From assembly GCF_900114475.1 (NCBI RefSeq), contig NZ_FOTE01000004.1, forward strand, positions 313,580-377,579: 64,000 nucleotides of DNA, given 5' to 3'. Both the position numbers and the translations under genes were made by a program. The notes under the pieces were generated by a model. It had not been told where the DNA came from. It ran no database searches and worked only from the letters and a program-made list of their open reading frames with translations. Positions 29,331 through 38,894 of the stretch are shown here, one piece after another; the first letter of the stretch is position 1, and the number at the start of each line of letters is the position of its first letter. The stretch is from Paenibacillus sp. 1_12 (GTDB taxonomy: Bacteria > Bacillota > Bacilli > Paenibacillales > NBRC-103111).

Positions 29331-29364
29331 AAGGGTGAGGCTAATGAGCTTCATCCTTTTTTTC
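29331..29364 (+). terminator. Terminator after the alpha/beta hydrolase gene
   Basis: AAGGGTGAGGCT pairs fully with AGCTTCATCCTT (two G-T pairs) over a 4-base loop, followed by a T run. Confidence 0.85.
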
Positions 29365-29389
29365 TGATTATTGCGACTGTTGACCAATC

Positions 29390-29454
29390 TGATATTATTC
29401 TACCCCTTTGCTTATGATATTCCCCTTACCGAAAGAGAACGAAGCTTGTAGAAT
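29390..29454 (+). promoter_or_regulatory. Putative activator-dependent promoter of system C
   Basis: Two similar half-sites, TGATATTATTCTACCCC (29390-29406) and TGATATTCCCCTTACC (29415-29430), abut a weak -35 TTACCG (29426-29431). A 17-base spacer leads to TAGAAT (29449-29454). The layout is as expected for the AraC-type regulator at 34505, but that link is inferred. Confidence 0.5.
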
Positions 29455-29486
29455 GATCAATAGAACGAGAGGGGAGAATCATACAA

Positions 29487-30815
29487 ATGAAAAAAATAAC
29501 TAAGATTGCTCTAACAACAATGGTTTCTGCGTCCATGCTTGCCGGATGTGCAGGTGGACAAACAGCTGAAGATAAAGGTGCGGCGGCCGGTGGGGCTAAT
29601 AAAGAAAAGGTAAAGCTGTCAATTTGGCATAACTGGACAGGCCAGGATGCCAAGGGTATTGCTATGCGTAAAATCCTTGATGATTTCAAAACCCAGCATC
29701 CTGAGATCGAGCTTGAAGCAGAAGGTTTGCCGACAGACGGCTTGAAAACTCGTCTACGTACAGTAGCGGCTGCGGATGAAATGCCAGATTTGTTCGTCAT
29801 GTGGCCAGATGCAATGACCAAGGAATTCGTGAATGGCAAGCTGCTTCAGCCAATCGATGAATTTTTGAACAGCAAGCCGGAATGGAAAAACAATTTCATC
29901 CCGAACGCTCTAGATGGTTACACGATTGACAATAAAGTCTACTCTGTCCCGATGAACCTGGCTCTGAGCTCATTTATTTTCTACAATCAAGCTATCTTCG
30001 ATAAATACAACGTGAAGGTACCGAAAACTTGGGATGAATTGAAAACAGCAATTGACACGTTCAACAAAAACAATGTGATTCCTATGGCATTGGGCAACAA
30101 AGCGAACTGGGTCGCTCAATCAACTATTTTCAGTACAATCGGTGATCGTGTAACAGGTACGGAATGGTTCTTGAAGGCTTCCGCTCAAAATGGAGCTAAA
30201 TTTACCGATCCTGAATTTGTGAAAGCTTTGAGCGTTCTTCAGGATTTGGGCAAATCCAAAGCGTTCCAAGATGGCTTTAATGGTATTGACGAGAACCAAA
30301 TGATGCAATTGTTCTTCCAAGGTAAAGCTGCCATGTTCATGGATGGCGGTTGGGCAACGGCGAATCTGGTGAACAACGCACCGAAAGAAGTTTTGGATAC
30401 AACACATATTACGATCCTTCCTGCCATTGATGGCGGAAAAGGCGAAGCGCAATCCACAGCAGGTGTGGTTGGAACTGGTTTAGGTGTAAGCAAGAAGCTT
30501 TCTGGAGCTAGAAAAGATGCAGCGATGGAATTATTCTACGCTTTGTCAGGACCAGAAGGACAAAAAGCGACTTTGGGCAGCAGCACATTGGTCAGCTACA
30601 AAATTGATGTAGACAAAAGCAAAGCTCATCCATTATTCGTTGAGTTGAGTGAGTTTTCAAAAAATGTAAAAATAAGTCCGGTTTACGATTCCAAATTAAG
30701 CTCTGCTGCAGTTGAAGTTATCAATAACGGACTGCAAGAATTATTGATGGGAGCAAGCCCGGAAGCTGTTGCCAAAAAAGTACAGGATGCGCAAGCAGGC
30801 GCGCTTGGTAAATAA
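29487..30815 (+). CDS. Sugar-binding lipoprotein (system C)
   Basis: A 442-residue CUT1 family 1 binding lipoprotein. Lipobox LAGC gives Cys21; the lobe starts 'VKLSIWHNWTG'; 'FFQGKAAMFMDGGW' near 275 is the family's hinge-return motif. GAGAGGGGAG precedes ATG 29487. A strong stem-loop separates it from its two permeases. The beta-mannosidase at the end of this cluster suggests a beta-mannoside ligand, an inference from context only. Confidence 0.92.
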   Translation: MKKITKIALTTMVSASMLAGCAGGQTAEDKGAAAGGANKEKVKLSIWHNWTGQDAKGIAMRKILDDFKTQHPEIELEAEGLPTDGLKTRLRTVAAADEMPDLFVMWPDAMTKEFVNGKLLQPIDEFLNSKPEWKNNFIPNALDGYTIDNKVYSVPMNLALSSFIFYNQAIFDKYNVKVPKTWDELKTAIDTFNKNNVIPMALGNKANWVAQSTIFSTIGDRVTGTEWFLKASAQNGAKFTDPEFVKALSVLQDLGKSKAFQDGFNGIDENQMMQLFFQGKAAMFMDGGWATANLVNNAPKEVLDTTHITILPAIDGGKGEAQSTAGVVGTGLGVSKKLSGARKDAAMELFYALSGPEGQKATLGSSTLVSYKIDVDKSKAHPLFVELSEFSKNVKISPVYDSKLSSAAVEVINNGLQELLMGASPEAVAKKVQDAQAGALGK

Positions 30816-30860
30816 GTACGTTGTATATGTAAGATATTGGAGCAAATGAACATCGGTACG

Positions 30861-30889
30861 AATCAGCCCTCCCTTGCGGAGGGCTGATT
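30861..30889 (+). other. Intercistronic stem-loop after the system C binding-protein gene
   Basis: A perfect 12-bp stem, AATCAGCCCTCC with GGAGGGCTGATT, and a 5-base loop, with little T run. It probably reduces read-through or stabilises the binding-protein mRNA. Confidence 0.7.
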
Positions 30890-30913
30890 ATTTGGAAAAA
30901 GGAAGTGAGAGAG

Positions 30914-31792
30914 ATGAAAACACTGAACATGCGCCGTTTTATCGTAATGGGCTTGCTGCCATCGATATTGATTTATACGTTATTCGTATTTGTGCCTGTG
31001 ATCTGGTCTGCATATTACGGTTTCTTTGAATGGAAAGGCATTGGCGAAGCCAAATTCATCGGTTTGAAAAACTACGTGGAAGTTATTCACGATACTATAT
31101 TTTGGCGTGCTTTGAAAAATAATATTATATTTGTGCTTGCCTCTGTTTTTGGTCAGCTGCCGCTCGCATTGATTCTAGCTATTGTGCTGTTCAAAAATAA
31201 TTTTTTACAGCGGTTTTTACGTTCCGCCGTATTTATGCCGATGGTTATGTCTTCAGTCGTAATCGGGATGATCTGGCAATATATTTATCACCCACAAATC
31301 GGTATTCTTAATTTCCTGCTAGACTATTTAGGATTAGGCAGCTTGAAAATGCAGTGGCTTTCTGACAGCAACATAGCCATCTACTCGCTAATTCCTCCGC
31401 TTACTTGGAGTTTCGTCGGATTATACTTAATTATATTCATATCGGCTTTGCAAAATATACCGGGAGAAATCCATGACGCAGCACTCATTGACGGAGCAAC
31501 AGGCCCCCGGAAAATGATTTCCGTTACGCTGCCCATGATTTGGACTACCATTCAGGTCGCCATCGTCCTTTGTATCTCAGGGAGCTTGAAGTCCTTTGAC
31601 CTCGTCTATGTTATGACCAAAGGTGGACCTGCTCATGCGACAGAGCTGCTGGCAACTTATATGTATAACTCCACCTTTTCTTCCTATCGTTATGGATACG
31701 GAAGTGCAATTTCAACCTCGATCATTATTCTGAGTCTGCTCTTTATCGGTACCAGCCAATGGCTGACGAGCAGAAAGTCAAAGAACGCATAG
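30914..31792 (+). CDS. Sugar ABC permease, MalF/UgpA type (system C)
   Basis: A 292-residue CUT1 permease with about six membrane segments and an EAA loop 'DAALIDGATGPRK', in which the leading Glu is replaced by Asp. AAAGGAAGTG lies before ATG 30914; an in-frame GTG at 30905 is inside that site. The next permease starts 16 bases after its stop. No ATPase gene is nearby. Confidence 0.9.
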   Translation: MKTLNMRRFIVMGLLPSILIYTLFVFVPVIWSAYYGFFEWKGIGEAKFIGLKNYVEVIHDTIFWRALKNNIIFVLASVFGQLPLALILAIVLFKNNFLQRFLRSAVFMPMVMSSVVIGMIWQYIYHPQIGILNFLLDYLGLGSLKMQWLSDSNIAIYSLIPPLTWSFVGLYLIIFISALQNIPGEIHDAALIDGATGPRKMISVTLPMIWTTIQVAIVLCISGSLKSFDLVYVMTKGGPAHATELLATYMYNSTFSSYRYGYGSAISTSIIILSLLFIGTSQWLTSRKSKNA

Positions 31793-31808
31793 AAAGGAGG
31801 GCATTCAC

Positions 31809-32687
31809 ATGAATAAAACCATTTCGCCATATTCACAAGCAGCTCCAACCAAGTCCAGATTATCAACGAAAAAATGGAGACAAACCATTTTTTGGACTCT
31901 CATGACGGTATATGGTATTTTAACGTTATACCCTTTATTTTGGCTCTTTATCAGCGCCTTCAAAACGAACGCCGAGTTTCTGAACCGTCCTTTCAGCTTG
32001 CCTTTATCGTGGCAGTTTGATAACTTTGTCAAAGCTTGGACTACATCCAAAATGGGAACGGCTTTTGTCAATTCGGTAATTGTTTCAGTAGTTTCCTTGG
32101 TAATTACGTTATTCATATCTGCCTTAGCTTCTTTTGTATTAGCAAGATTGCAGTTCAGATTTAAAGGTTGGATATTGGCTTTCTTCGTTGTGGGTATGCT
32201 GATTCCGATTCACAGCACCTTGGTACCGTTATTTATTTTGATGAAGCAGATATCCTTGTTAAATACTTACTGGGCACTCATTTTGCCTTATACAGCATTT
32301 GCCTTGCCTACTGCCATATTTGTACTGGTTGCATATTTGTCTTCAGTCCCAAAGGAAATTGAGGAAGCGGCCTTTATTGATGGAACAGGGCTATGGGGCG
32401 TATTTTTGAAAATTATGCTGCCGATTTCAACACCGGCACTTTCGACCGTTACGATACTGAGCTTCCTGCACTCATGGAATGACTTTTCCTTTGCTCTCGT
32501 GTTTATTAGCAAATCAGCACTCAAAACTTTGCCTCTGAGTATCGCTACCTTTGCGGACGGGTTCCAAACGGACTATAGTCTGACTCTGGCTGCTATGACG
32601 ATAGCTGTAGTTCCGACGATTCTAGTATATTTGGTGTTTCAGGAGCAGGTTATGAAAGGTATGACGGCCGGAGCGGTCAAAGGCTAA
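31809..32687 (+). CDS. Sugar ABC permease, MalG/UgpE type (system C)
   Basis: A 292-residue permease, partner of the preceding gene. It has about six membrane segments, the EAA loop 'EEAAFIDGTGLWG', and the tail 'VMKGMTAGAVKG'. AAAGGAGGG precedes ATG 31809. The kinase gene follows 61 bases later without an obvious terminator, so one transcript may cover transporter and regulators. Confidence 0.9.
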   Translation: MNKTISPYSQAAPTKSRLSTKKWRQTIFWTLMTVYGILTLYPLFWLFISAFKTNAEFLNRPFSLPLSWQFDNFVKAWTTSKMGTAFVNSVIVSVVSLVITLFISALASFVLARLQFRFKGWILAFFVVGMLIPIHSTLVPLFILMKQISLLNTYWALILPYTAFALPTAIFVLVAYLSSVPKEIEEAAFIDGTGLWGVFLKIMLPISTPALSTVTILSFLHSWNDFSFALVFISKSALKTLPLSIATFADGFQTDYSLTLAAMTIAVVPTILVYLVFQEQVMKGMTAGAVKG

Positions 32688-32748
32688 GGTAGGCTTTATC
32701 GGTCTTTGCTCATAGTTAGGATTTTGCAGCAGCAGGAGGGTATGATCA

Positions 32749-34527
32749 ATGCCAGTGTGGCGATGGATGGGAAATTCCTTGGGTCGCAAGCTAACCTTTA
32801 TTATGCTCGTAACCACACTGATTCCTCTTATGTTACTAGGGGGATTTGCCTATGTCATTTCGTCAAAAATTACGGAGGAAAAAACCGAACAGGCCGGCAT
32901 TGATACCCTACGTCAAATGGATGGGAATTTGCGTTTTATTATTAAGGACGTGGAGAACATGTCCATTTTTTTGATTGGCCAAAGTAATGTTCAGCAATAT
33001 ATCAACAGCGTGGATGATGATGTAGGGTCCCAGACGCGTATTCGCAGCTTTATGACCAATTTAATCAGCTCGAAGGAATACATCTCCAACGTAGAGATTA
33101 TTCCTGCTAATTCCAATCCGCCGTTGTCTACAACCAACCTGTATCAATCTGATCTGGACAGTCTTGTCAATGTTCGTGAGGTAACGGGCAAGATGTGGAC
33201 AACACTTTATCAGGTACAGAACTATGCCGGTAATCAGAGAGTGATCTCGTTTATCCGTCCATTGCGCAGCATTGATGATTATCGGAATCTGGGCTGGCTG
33301 ACCATTTCACTTGATGAAAAAGTCATTTCTAGATATTGGTCAGAGCCCAAGCTTGGGGATGGCCAAGGGACCGTCGCGCTTCTCAATGAACAAGGGATTG
33401 TTCTCTCTGCTACGGATAAAAGCTGGCTTTCTCAATCCTTAAATGAGCTGATGCCCGGCGTGTTGTCCGGGTTAAAGCCGATTTCGTTTGGTGTTTTGAA
33501 TCATGGTGAAGGCCGTGCCAAGAAGACAATTCTGTATTTCCGAGAACCGTTAGTAGGATGGGTTCTGGTCGGAGTGATTCCGTTTGACCTGTACAGTGCT
33601 CAGAACCGATATATTTTGCAGCTTACCGGTGTCGCGGTCGCGCTCTCCATCGTGGCTACAACAGGTCTGATTCTGTTCCTCATTCAACGGATCACCAATC
33701 CACTTCGCGTACTGACCCGATTGATAGCTAAGGTCAATCCGGAAGAGCCGCTGCCGCTGTACTCGGTCGCCTCATCCGATGAGATTGGCAAGCTGGCGGA
33801 GAGCTACAACATGCTGGGCAAACATATCGAGAAATTGAAGAAGCAAGTGATACGCAACGAAGCGCATAAGAAAGAAGCGGATATGAGGGCGCTTCAGGCC
33901 CAGATTAATCCGCATTTTCTGTATAATACCTTATCCTCGATTCATTGGATCGCACTGATGAATGACGAGAAGCGGATAGCGGATATGGTCGGGGCTTTGA
34001 GCGATTTCTTACGATTTAGTCTGAATAAAGGCAAGGAATTTTGCCCGGTTCATCAGGAGCTTGCCCATATTAAAAATTATGCGCAGGTCCAATCCATCCG
34101 CTATCCGGATAAATTTGATATGGATATCGTGGTTGATCCTGAGCTGCGGGACCGTTATATGCTCAAGCTGCTGCTGCAGCCGCTGGTCGAGAACGCGATG
34201 CTTCACGGAATCCAAAAAAAAGAGGGAAAGGGGATGATTTCTGTGTACGTAGAGCAAAAGGCCAATCGAATGAGCTTTCTCGTTCTGGATGACGGAGTGG
34301 GGATGACCGAGGAGCAATTGGAGTTAATCCAAAACAACCTGAATCCACCAGATGGGGAGTTATATCCAGATGTAAGCTACGGATTAAGAAACGTCAATGA
34401 ACGACTGCAGCTTCATTACGGAATGGATGCAGGTCTTGTTATCGAAAGCCGACTGCACGTCGGTACACGTATTTCATTCTCGATCCCGGTTTTGGAGGGG
34501 CTGCATGAAAATCATGATCGTCGATGA
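32749..34527 (+). CDS. YesM-like sensor histidine kinase (system C)
   Basis: A 592-residue kinase. TM1 lies near 12-35, an extracytoplasmic sensor to about 289, TM2 near 291-312, then HAMP, 'INPHFLYN' with His389, an N box 'QPLVENAMLHG' and 'LDDGVGM' of the ATPase domain. GGAGGG precedes ATG 32749. Its end overlaps the regulator gene by 23 bases, exactly as in system A. Confidence 0.9.
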   Translation: MPVWRWMGNSLGRKLTFIMLVTTLIPLMLLGGFAYVISSKITEEKTEQAGIDTLRQMDGNLRFIIKDVENMSIFLIGQSNVQQYINSVDDDVGSQTRIRSFMTNLISSKEYISNVEIIPANSNPPLSTTNLYQSDLDSLVNVREVTGKMWTTLYQVQNYAGNQRVISFIRPLRSIDDYRNLGWLTISLDEKVISRYWSEPKLGDGQGTVALLNEQGIVLSATDKSWLSQSLNELMPGVLSGLKPISFGVLNHGEGRAKKTILYFREPLVGWVLVGVIPFDLYSAQNRYILQLTGVAVALSIVATTGLILFLIQRITNPLRVLTRLIAKVNPEEPLPLYSVASSDEIGKLAESYNMLGKHIEKLKKQVIRNEAHKKEADMRALQAQINPHFLYNTLSSIHWIALMNDEKRIADMVGALSDFLRFSLNKGKEFCPVHQELAHIKNYAQVQSIRYPDKFDMDIVVDPELRDRYMLKLLLQPLVENAMLHGIQKKEGKGMISVYVEQKANRMSFLVLDDGVGMTEEQLELIQNNLNPPDGELYPDVSYGLRNVNERLQLHYGMDAGLVIESRLHVGTRISFSIPVLEGLHENHDRR

Positions 34528-36070
34528 CGAGGTCATCATCAGAACAGGATTAGCTAAAGTCATTAAATGGGATGAGATTGGTATGGAGCTGCTCGAGCCT
34601 GCATCTTCTGCTGAGGAAGCACTTGAGCGAATCCCCCTTGAGCGTCCCAATGTGCTGTTGACCGATATTAGGATGACAGGCAAGACAGGGCTTCAGCTTG
34701 CGGAAGAGGCGATTCAGATGATCCCGGATCTGGAAGTCATTGTTCTTTCGGGGTATGACGATTTTGCCTATACCCAACAGGCCATCCGTCAAGGTGTGAG
34801 CGACTATTTGTTGAAAACGAGCAGACCTGAGGAAATTGTCAAAACGGTTTTGAAAGCGAGACAACGAATTGAAGAAAAATGGGCTGCGCATAGTCAGGAT
34901 CATTACAAGAACAAGGAAGCGCGTAATCGTACCTTTGAGCGTTGGATCATGAGTGGGGAAGCGGGACCGATCGATCGTCATTTGCTAACCACCTACTTAC
35001 CTGGGCTGTTCGGTGATAGGGACACACTTGGAAGTGAGCTGCAGGTGTTTATTGTAACGGCGGAAGGCTGGGAGGACTCACCTTCGTCAGCCTCTCTACT
35101 TTTATTTGCAGTGGAGAATATGCTGCAGGATTTGTTGAACTGCGAGACACTGCTGGAGAAAAAAAGGGTTATTGCTGCGATACGGTTGGGGGGCGGCAGT
35201 GATAACGGGATGCAGCACCTCCGTTTTATTTTTCAAAAAATAGAGAGGCTGCTGAAATGCAAAATGTATGCGGCTTTTGGCACCGCTGTCCAGCAGCCTG
35301 AGCATATGCATGAATCGTATACAACGGCTAGTGATGCCTTTAGCTACAAAACTTTAATCAATGAAAGCATTTGGCTGTACGAGGATATTGTCAAACGCAA
35401 AGGCGGAAAAACGGTCTGCACACACGATGAGGAGCTGGAGCTGTCTTCTATTTTGCTTGAAGATGATTCGGTTGCCCTGAAGGGCTGGGTACAGCGGTTT
35501 ATTCAGGTGCAGCTGGAGGATCCGCAGGTGACGCTTCAATCGTTGGAGGCTCTAATTCATTCAGTTGCGATCTCAGCTCACCGTTGGCTGGAGCGAGTTA
35601 TTGCAGCAACCGGACGCGAGAGTACACTGGACGAGAGCCCGAAGCATTTTCAGCTGAAGCTTAGTGTGACGCCGAAGGATACACTATTTCAATATTTAAA
35701 TGCTGTGATGAAGCTGTACCACAATCGTCTGGGTGAAGGGCAAGCAACTCATGCGCAGAAGGCAATGGCTTATATTGAAGAGCATTTGGGCAGTGACGTG
35801 GGACTGCAGCAGGTTGCCCGGCATGTGCATTTGCATCCGAACCACTTGAGTGAGGTTTTTAAAAAGGAGACAGGGATTACCTTCGGAGATTACGTGACCA
35901 AGCAAAAAATACAACGGGCGATGGAAATATTAACGATTTCACCCGCCAAAATTACCGAGGTCGCAGCAGGAGTCGGCTACGAGGACGTCAAATATTTTAG
36001 CCAAATCTTCAAAAGATATACAGGCAAAACACCAAGCGAATTTCGTGAGGCATCCCTCCGTAATGATTAG
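34505..36070 (+). CDS. AraC-type response regulator (system C)
   Basis: A 521-residue regulator. The receiver domain has 'VDDE' near residue 6, Asp54 in 'LTDIRM' and a Lys104 equivalent in 'LLKTS'; the usual Pro after Lys is missing. The AraC domain occupies the last 100 residues ('LQQVARHVHLHPNHL', 'ITEVAAGVGYEDVKYF'). GGAGGGG lies 4 bases before ATG 34505 inside the kinase gene. It probably activates the promoter at 29390. Confidence 0.9.
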   Translation: MKIMIVDDEVIIRTGLAKVIKWDEIGMELLEPASSAEEALERIPLERPNVLLTDIRMTGKTGLQLAEEAIQMIPDLEVIVLSGYDDFAYTQQAIRQGVSDYLLKTSRPEEIVKTVLKARQRIEEKWAAHSQDHYKNKEARNRTFERWIMSGEAGPIDRHLLTTYLPGLFGDRDTLGSELQVFIVTAEGWEDSPSSASLLLFAVENMLQDLLNCETLLEKKRVIAAIRLGGGSDNGMQHLRFIFQKIERLLKCKMYAAFGTAVQQPEHMHESYTTASDAFSYKTLINESIWLYEDIVKRKGGKTVCTHDEELELSSILLEDDSVALKGWVQRFIQVQLEDPQVTLQSLEALIHSVAISAHRWLERVIAATGRESTLDESPKHFQLKLSVTPKDTLFQYLNAVMKLYHNRLGEGQATHAQKAMAYIEEHLGSDVGLQQVARHVHLHPNHLSEVFKKETGITFGDYVTKQKIQRAMEILTISPAKITEVAAGVGYEDVKYFSQIFKRYTGKTPSEFREASLRND

Positions 36071-36074
36071 CATC

Positions 36075-36127
36075 CTAGATGTCCGATGAATAAGTCCCGA
36101 TGCGCTCGTTCTTCACCGGACTTCTAG
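36075..36127 (+). repeat. Inverted repeat between regulator and beta-mannosidase genes
   Basis: CTAGATGTCCG pairs with CGGACTTCTAG with one mismatch over a 31-base loop. There is no T run. It may be an mRNA processing or stability structure within the operon. Confidence 0.4.
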
Positions 36128-36174
36128 ATTGGCTCTATAAAAAAATATTAATCGCTGGAAAAGAGGAACTTATC

Positions 36175-38682
36175 ATGGAAATTAAAGGCGTATGGAGAAT
36201 TCAACATTTTGACGTTGGACAGAAGAGGCCAATGGAGCTGGCTTCGCCTAATCTGGACGATCGTTTTTGGATCACGGCTCAGGTGCCTGGTGACGTGCAT
36301 TCGGCGTTGATTGAAAGAAATATTATCGATAACCCTTACTTCGGACATAACGATGCCAAGAGCTTATGGATTGAGCAAAAGGAATGGTGGTACCGAACAC
36401 AGTTCGATTATGTGAAGCAAGAGAACAGCGATGAACGGCATCAATTGGTATTTGAAGGTCTGGATACCTTTGCAACGGTTTATGTGAATGGACATGAGCT
36501 CGGTACAACGGAAAATATGCTGATGGCACACACGTTTGATGTCACGAAAATATTGCGTGATGGCAGAAACAGCATTGCGGTCAAGTTCGATCCACTTTAT
36601 TTGCATAATCGCGACAAGGAACAGTTTGACTGGTCATCCTATACGAAGGAGCGCCCATGGCTTCGTAAAGCGGCAATGAACTTTGGCTGGGATTGGGGTC
36701 CAAGGATGGTGACAGTCGGGATCTGGGGCAAGGTACGGCTGGAAAGCCATCGCATGGCGAAGCTGGAAAGCGTTTATGCGCGTACGATATCTGTTGATGA
36801 GGGAGAAGCGATCCTTCGTATTGATGCGGAAGTAACGCCTTATGCCAAAGATCAGGATTTGATGTGTGAAGTGAGACTGTTGACCAAGGACGGTCATACG
36901 TCAGTATCCGAGCAGTTTGAAATTAATCAAAATAAAGGTTCGGTTGAGCTCGTTGTCCTATCCCCAGAGCTATGGTGGACCCATGATCTGGGCGATCCTT
37001 ATTTGTATGAGCTTGAGGTTGTATTGATTGCCAATGATGAGCGGGTAGACCGATATCGCAAACCTTTCGGTATACGTACGATTGAGCTGCAGCTCAAGGA
37101 CGAAGCTGGTCAGCATGCTTTTGCTTTTGTCATCAATGGGGTTAAGCTTTTCGCCAAAGGCTCCAACTGGATCCCTGCGGATAATTTCATCGGTGCCATT
37201 CCGGATCAACGTTACCATGATTTGATAGCTTTATCTGTGGATTCGAATATGAACATGCTGCGTGTCTGGGCCGGCGGTATTTATGAAAAAGATGTTTTTT
37301 ATGAGGAATGTGATCGCCGCGGCGTGCTGGTATGGCAGGATTTTGCTTTTGCTAATGCATTATTTCCCGAATTTAATAAGAACTTTATGGATAATGTACG
37401 TCAGGAAATCATGGATAATGTCATAAGGCTTCGTAATCACGCCTCGCTTGCCATCTGGTGCGGTAACAATGAAATCGACTGGCTGTACGATATGAAGTCT
37501 GCGGCAGGAGACATTACGAGTCCTTTCTATGGCGAAAAGATTTATCATGAGCTCATTCCTGAGGTGCTGGAGGCGTTGGATGACAACCGTCCTTATTGGC
37601 CTTCATCGCCTTATGGCGGGAATGATGCCAATGATCCTGATGTTGGTGATCGGCATAACTGGCAAGTATGGCATGGCTCCGTATATCCGCGTAAATTCGG
37701 AGATGTACCGCTGCTTGATTACAGCATCGAAGGTGTTACGTTCAAGAACTACAAGAAGGATTACACGTTATTCAGCAGTGAATTCGGTATGCATGCTTCA
37801 GCCAACCGCTACACACTGGAGAAAAATATCCCATCGGGTCAGTTTTATTGGGGCAGCGTTGAAATGGCTTATCGCAACAAAGATACAAATCATCAAAAGG
37901 GAATCCTGCTGATGGAAGGTTACACCGGCATTCCACAAAATATCGAGGAATATATGAATTTCTCGATGCTTACACAGGCTGAGGGATTGAAATACGGGAT
38001 CGAGCATTATCGCCGCAACAAGAAGCGGATTAGCGGCTCGCTCGTTTGGCAGCACAACGACAGCTGGCCGGGTACAAGCTGGTCACTGATCGATTATGAG
38101 TTACTGCCTAAGGCATCCTTCTATTATGCAAAGAAATTTTACCATCCGCTGCTGCTATCGGTTGATCATGAGCCTGGACAATCGCTGAATATATGGGTCG
38201 TTAATGACCGTGTAGAAACCTATAAGGGACAGGTTCAGGTAACTGTCTACGATTTTAGCGGTAATGTAGTATACAGCACCTTATTGAAAGCCGAAGTACC
38301 AAGCAATGGAGCAGTTCAATTGGGAAGTCTCACTGAGGCCGACGTATTGAACGGCAGAGCCGCAGAAGACGTTGTTGTCAAGCTTGCAGCAGTAGGCTTC
38401 GAAGCTCCTGACAATTTGCATTATCTGCGTGATCAAAAGGATTTGAACCTACCTGCCACAGCACTCCAGGTTGTAGTTAACGAGGTGGAGCAGACGGTGA
38501 AGATTACAGCAGAAGGCTCGCTGGCCCGGATGGTGAAGCTCGATCTGCCGCAGGGCAACGTCCGCTTCAGCGACAATTTCTTCGATCTGCTGCCTGGGGA
38601 GCAGGCTACGGTTCACATTAGTGATCCGAGAGGCGACAAGATGATGTTCGATGGGTTGAAAGTATCGGCGATCAACGTTTAA
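36175..38682 (+). CDS. Beta-mannosidase, glycoside hydrolase family 2
   Basis: An 835-residue cytoplasmic enzyme with the GH2 order: N-terminal sugar-binding sandwich, immunoglobulin-like domain, TIM barrel and C-terminal beta domains. 'NFGWDWGPR' from Asn169 is a hallmark of beta-mannosidases within GH2. The acid/base is Glu433 in 'WCGNNE' and the nucleophile Glu536 in 'FSSEFGMH'. It removes terminal beta-mannose from imported manno-oligosaccharides. No signal peptide. AAGAGGAAC lies before ATG 36175; an in-frame ATG at 36100 has no ribosome site. It closes the system C cluster and complements the GH130 enzyme at 1929. Confidence 0.92.
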   Translation: MEIKGVWRIQHFDVGQKRPMELASPNLDDRFWITAQVPGDVHSALIERNIIDNPYFGHNDAKSLWIEQKEWWYRTQFDYVKQENSDERHQLVFEGLDTFATVYVNGHELGTTENMLMAHTFDVTKILRDGRNSIAVKFDPLYLHNRDKEQFDWSSYTKERPWLRKAAMNFGWDWGPRMVTVGIWGKVRLESHRMAKLESVYARTISVDEGEAILRIDAEVTPYAKDQDLMCEVRLLTKDGHTSVSEQFEINQNKGSVELVVLSPELWWTHDLGDPYLYELEVVLIANDERVDRYRKPFGIRTIELQLKDEAGQHAFAFVINGVKLFAKGSNWIPADNFIGAIPDQRYHDLIALSVDSNMNMLRVWAGGIYEKDVFYEECDRRGVLVWQDFAFANALFPEFNKNFMDNVRQEIMDNVIRLRNHASLAIWCGNNEIDWLYDMKSAAGDITSPFYGEKIYHELIPEVLEALDDNRPYWPSSPYGGNDANDPDVGDRHNWQVWHGSVYPRKFGDVPLLDYSIEGVTFKNYKKDYTLFSSEFGMHASANRYTLEKNIPSGQFYWGSVEMAYRNKDTNHQKGILLMEGYTGIPQNIEEYMNFSMLTQAEGLKYGIEHYRRNKKRISGSLVWQHNDSWPGTSWSLIDYELLPKASFYYAKKFYHPLLLSVDHEPGQSLNIWVVNDRVETYKGQVQVTVYDFSGNVVYSTLLKAEVPSNGAVQLGSLTEADVLNGRAAEDVVVKLAAVGFEAPDNLHYLRDQKDLNLPATALQVVVNEVEQTVKITAEGSLARMVKLDLPQGNVRFSDNFFDLLPGEQATVHISDPRGDKMMFDGLKVSAINV

Positions 38683-38742
38683 ATCGTGGTGTATAGGGAT
38701 TGCTGCGGGTCGAAATATTTTTGAAAATAGAATAAGTTATGG

Positions 38743-38781
38743 AAAAAGCCTTACGGAACTTTATTTTCCGTAAGGCCTTTT
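38743..38781 (+). terminator. Terminator after the beta-mannosidase gene
   Basis: AAAAAGCCTTACGGAA pairs with TTCCGTAAGGCCTTTT around a 7-base loop; the A and T runs make it work in both directions. Confidence 0.88.
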
Positions 38782-38894
38782 AACGTCAGAAGCGTTATTA
38801 TTTTTTACATAGAACTGTAGAAATTGTAATGTACCCCCTTGTCAAGACACCAGAACCGAAAAGTTAAGATAAATTCTCCCTTCCTCCAAATGGG

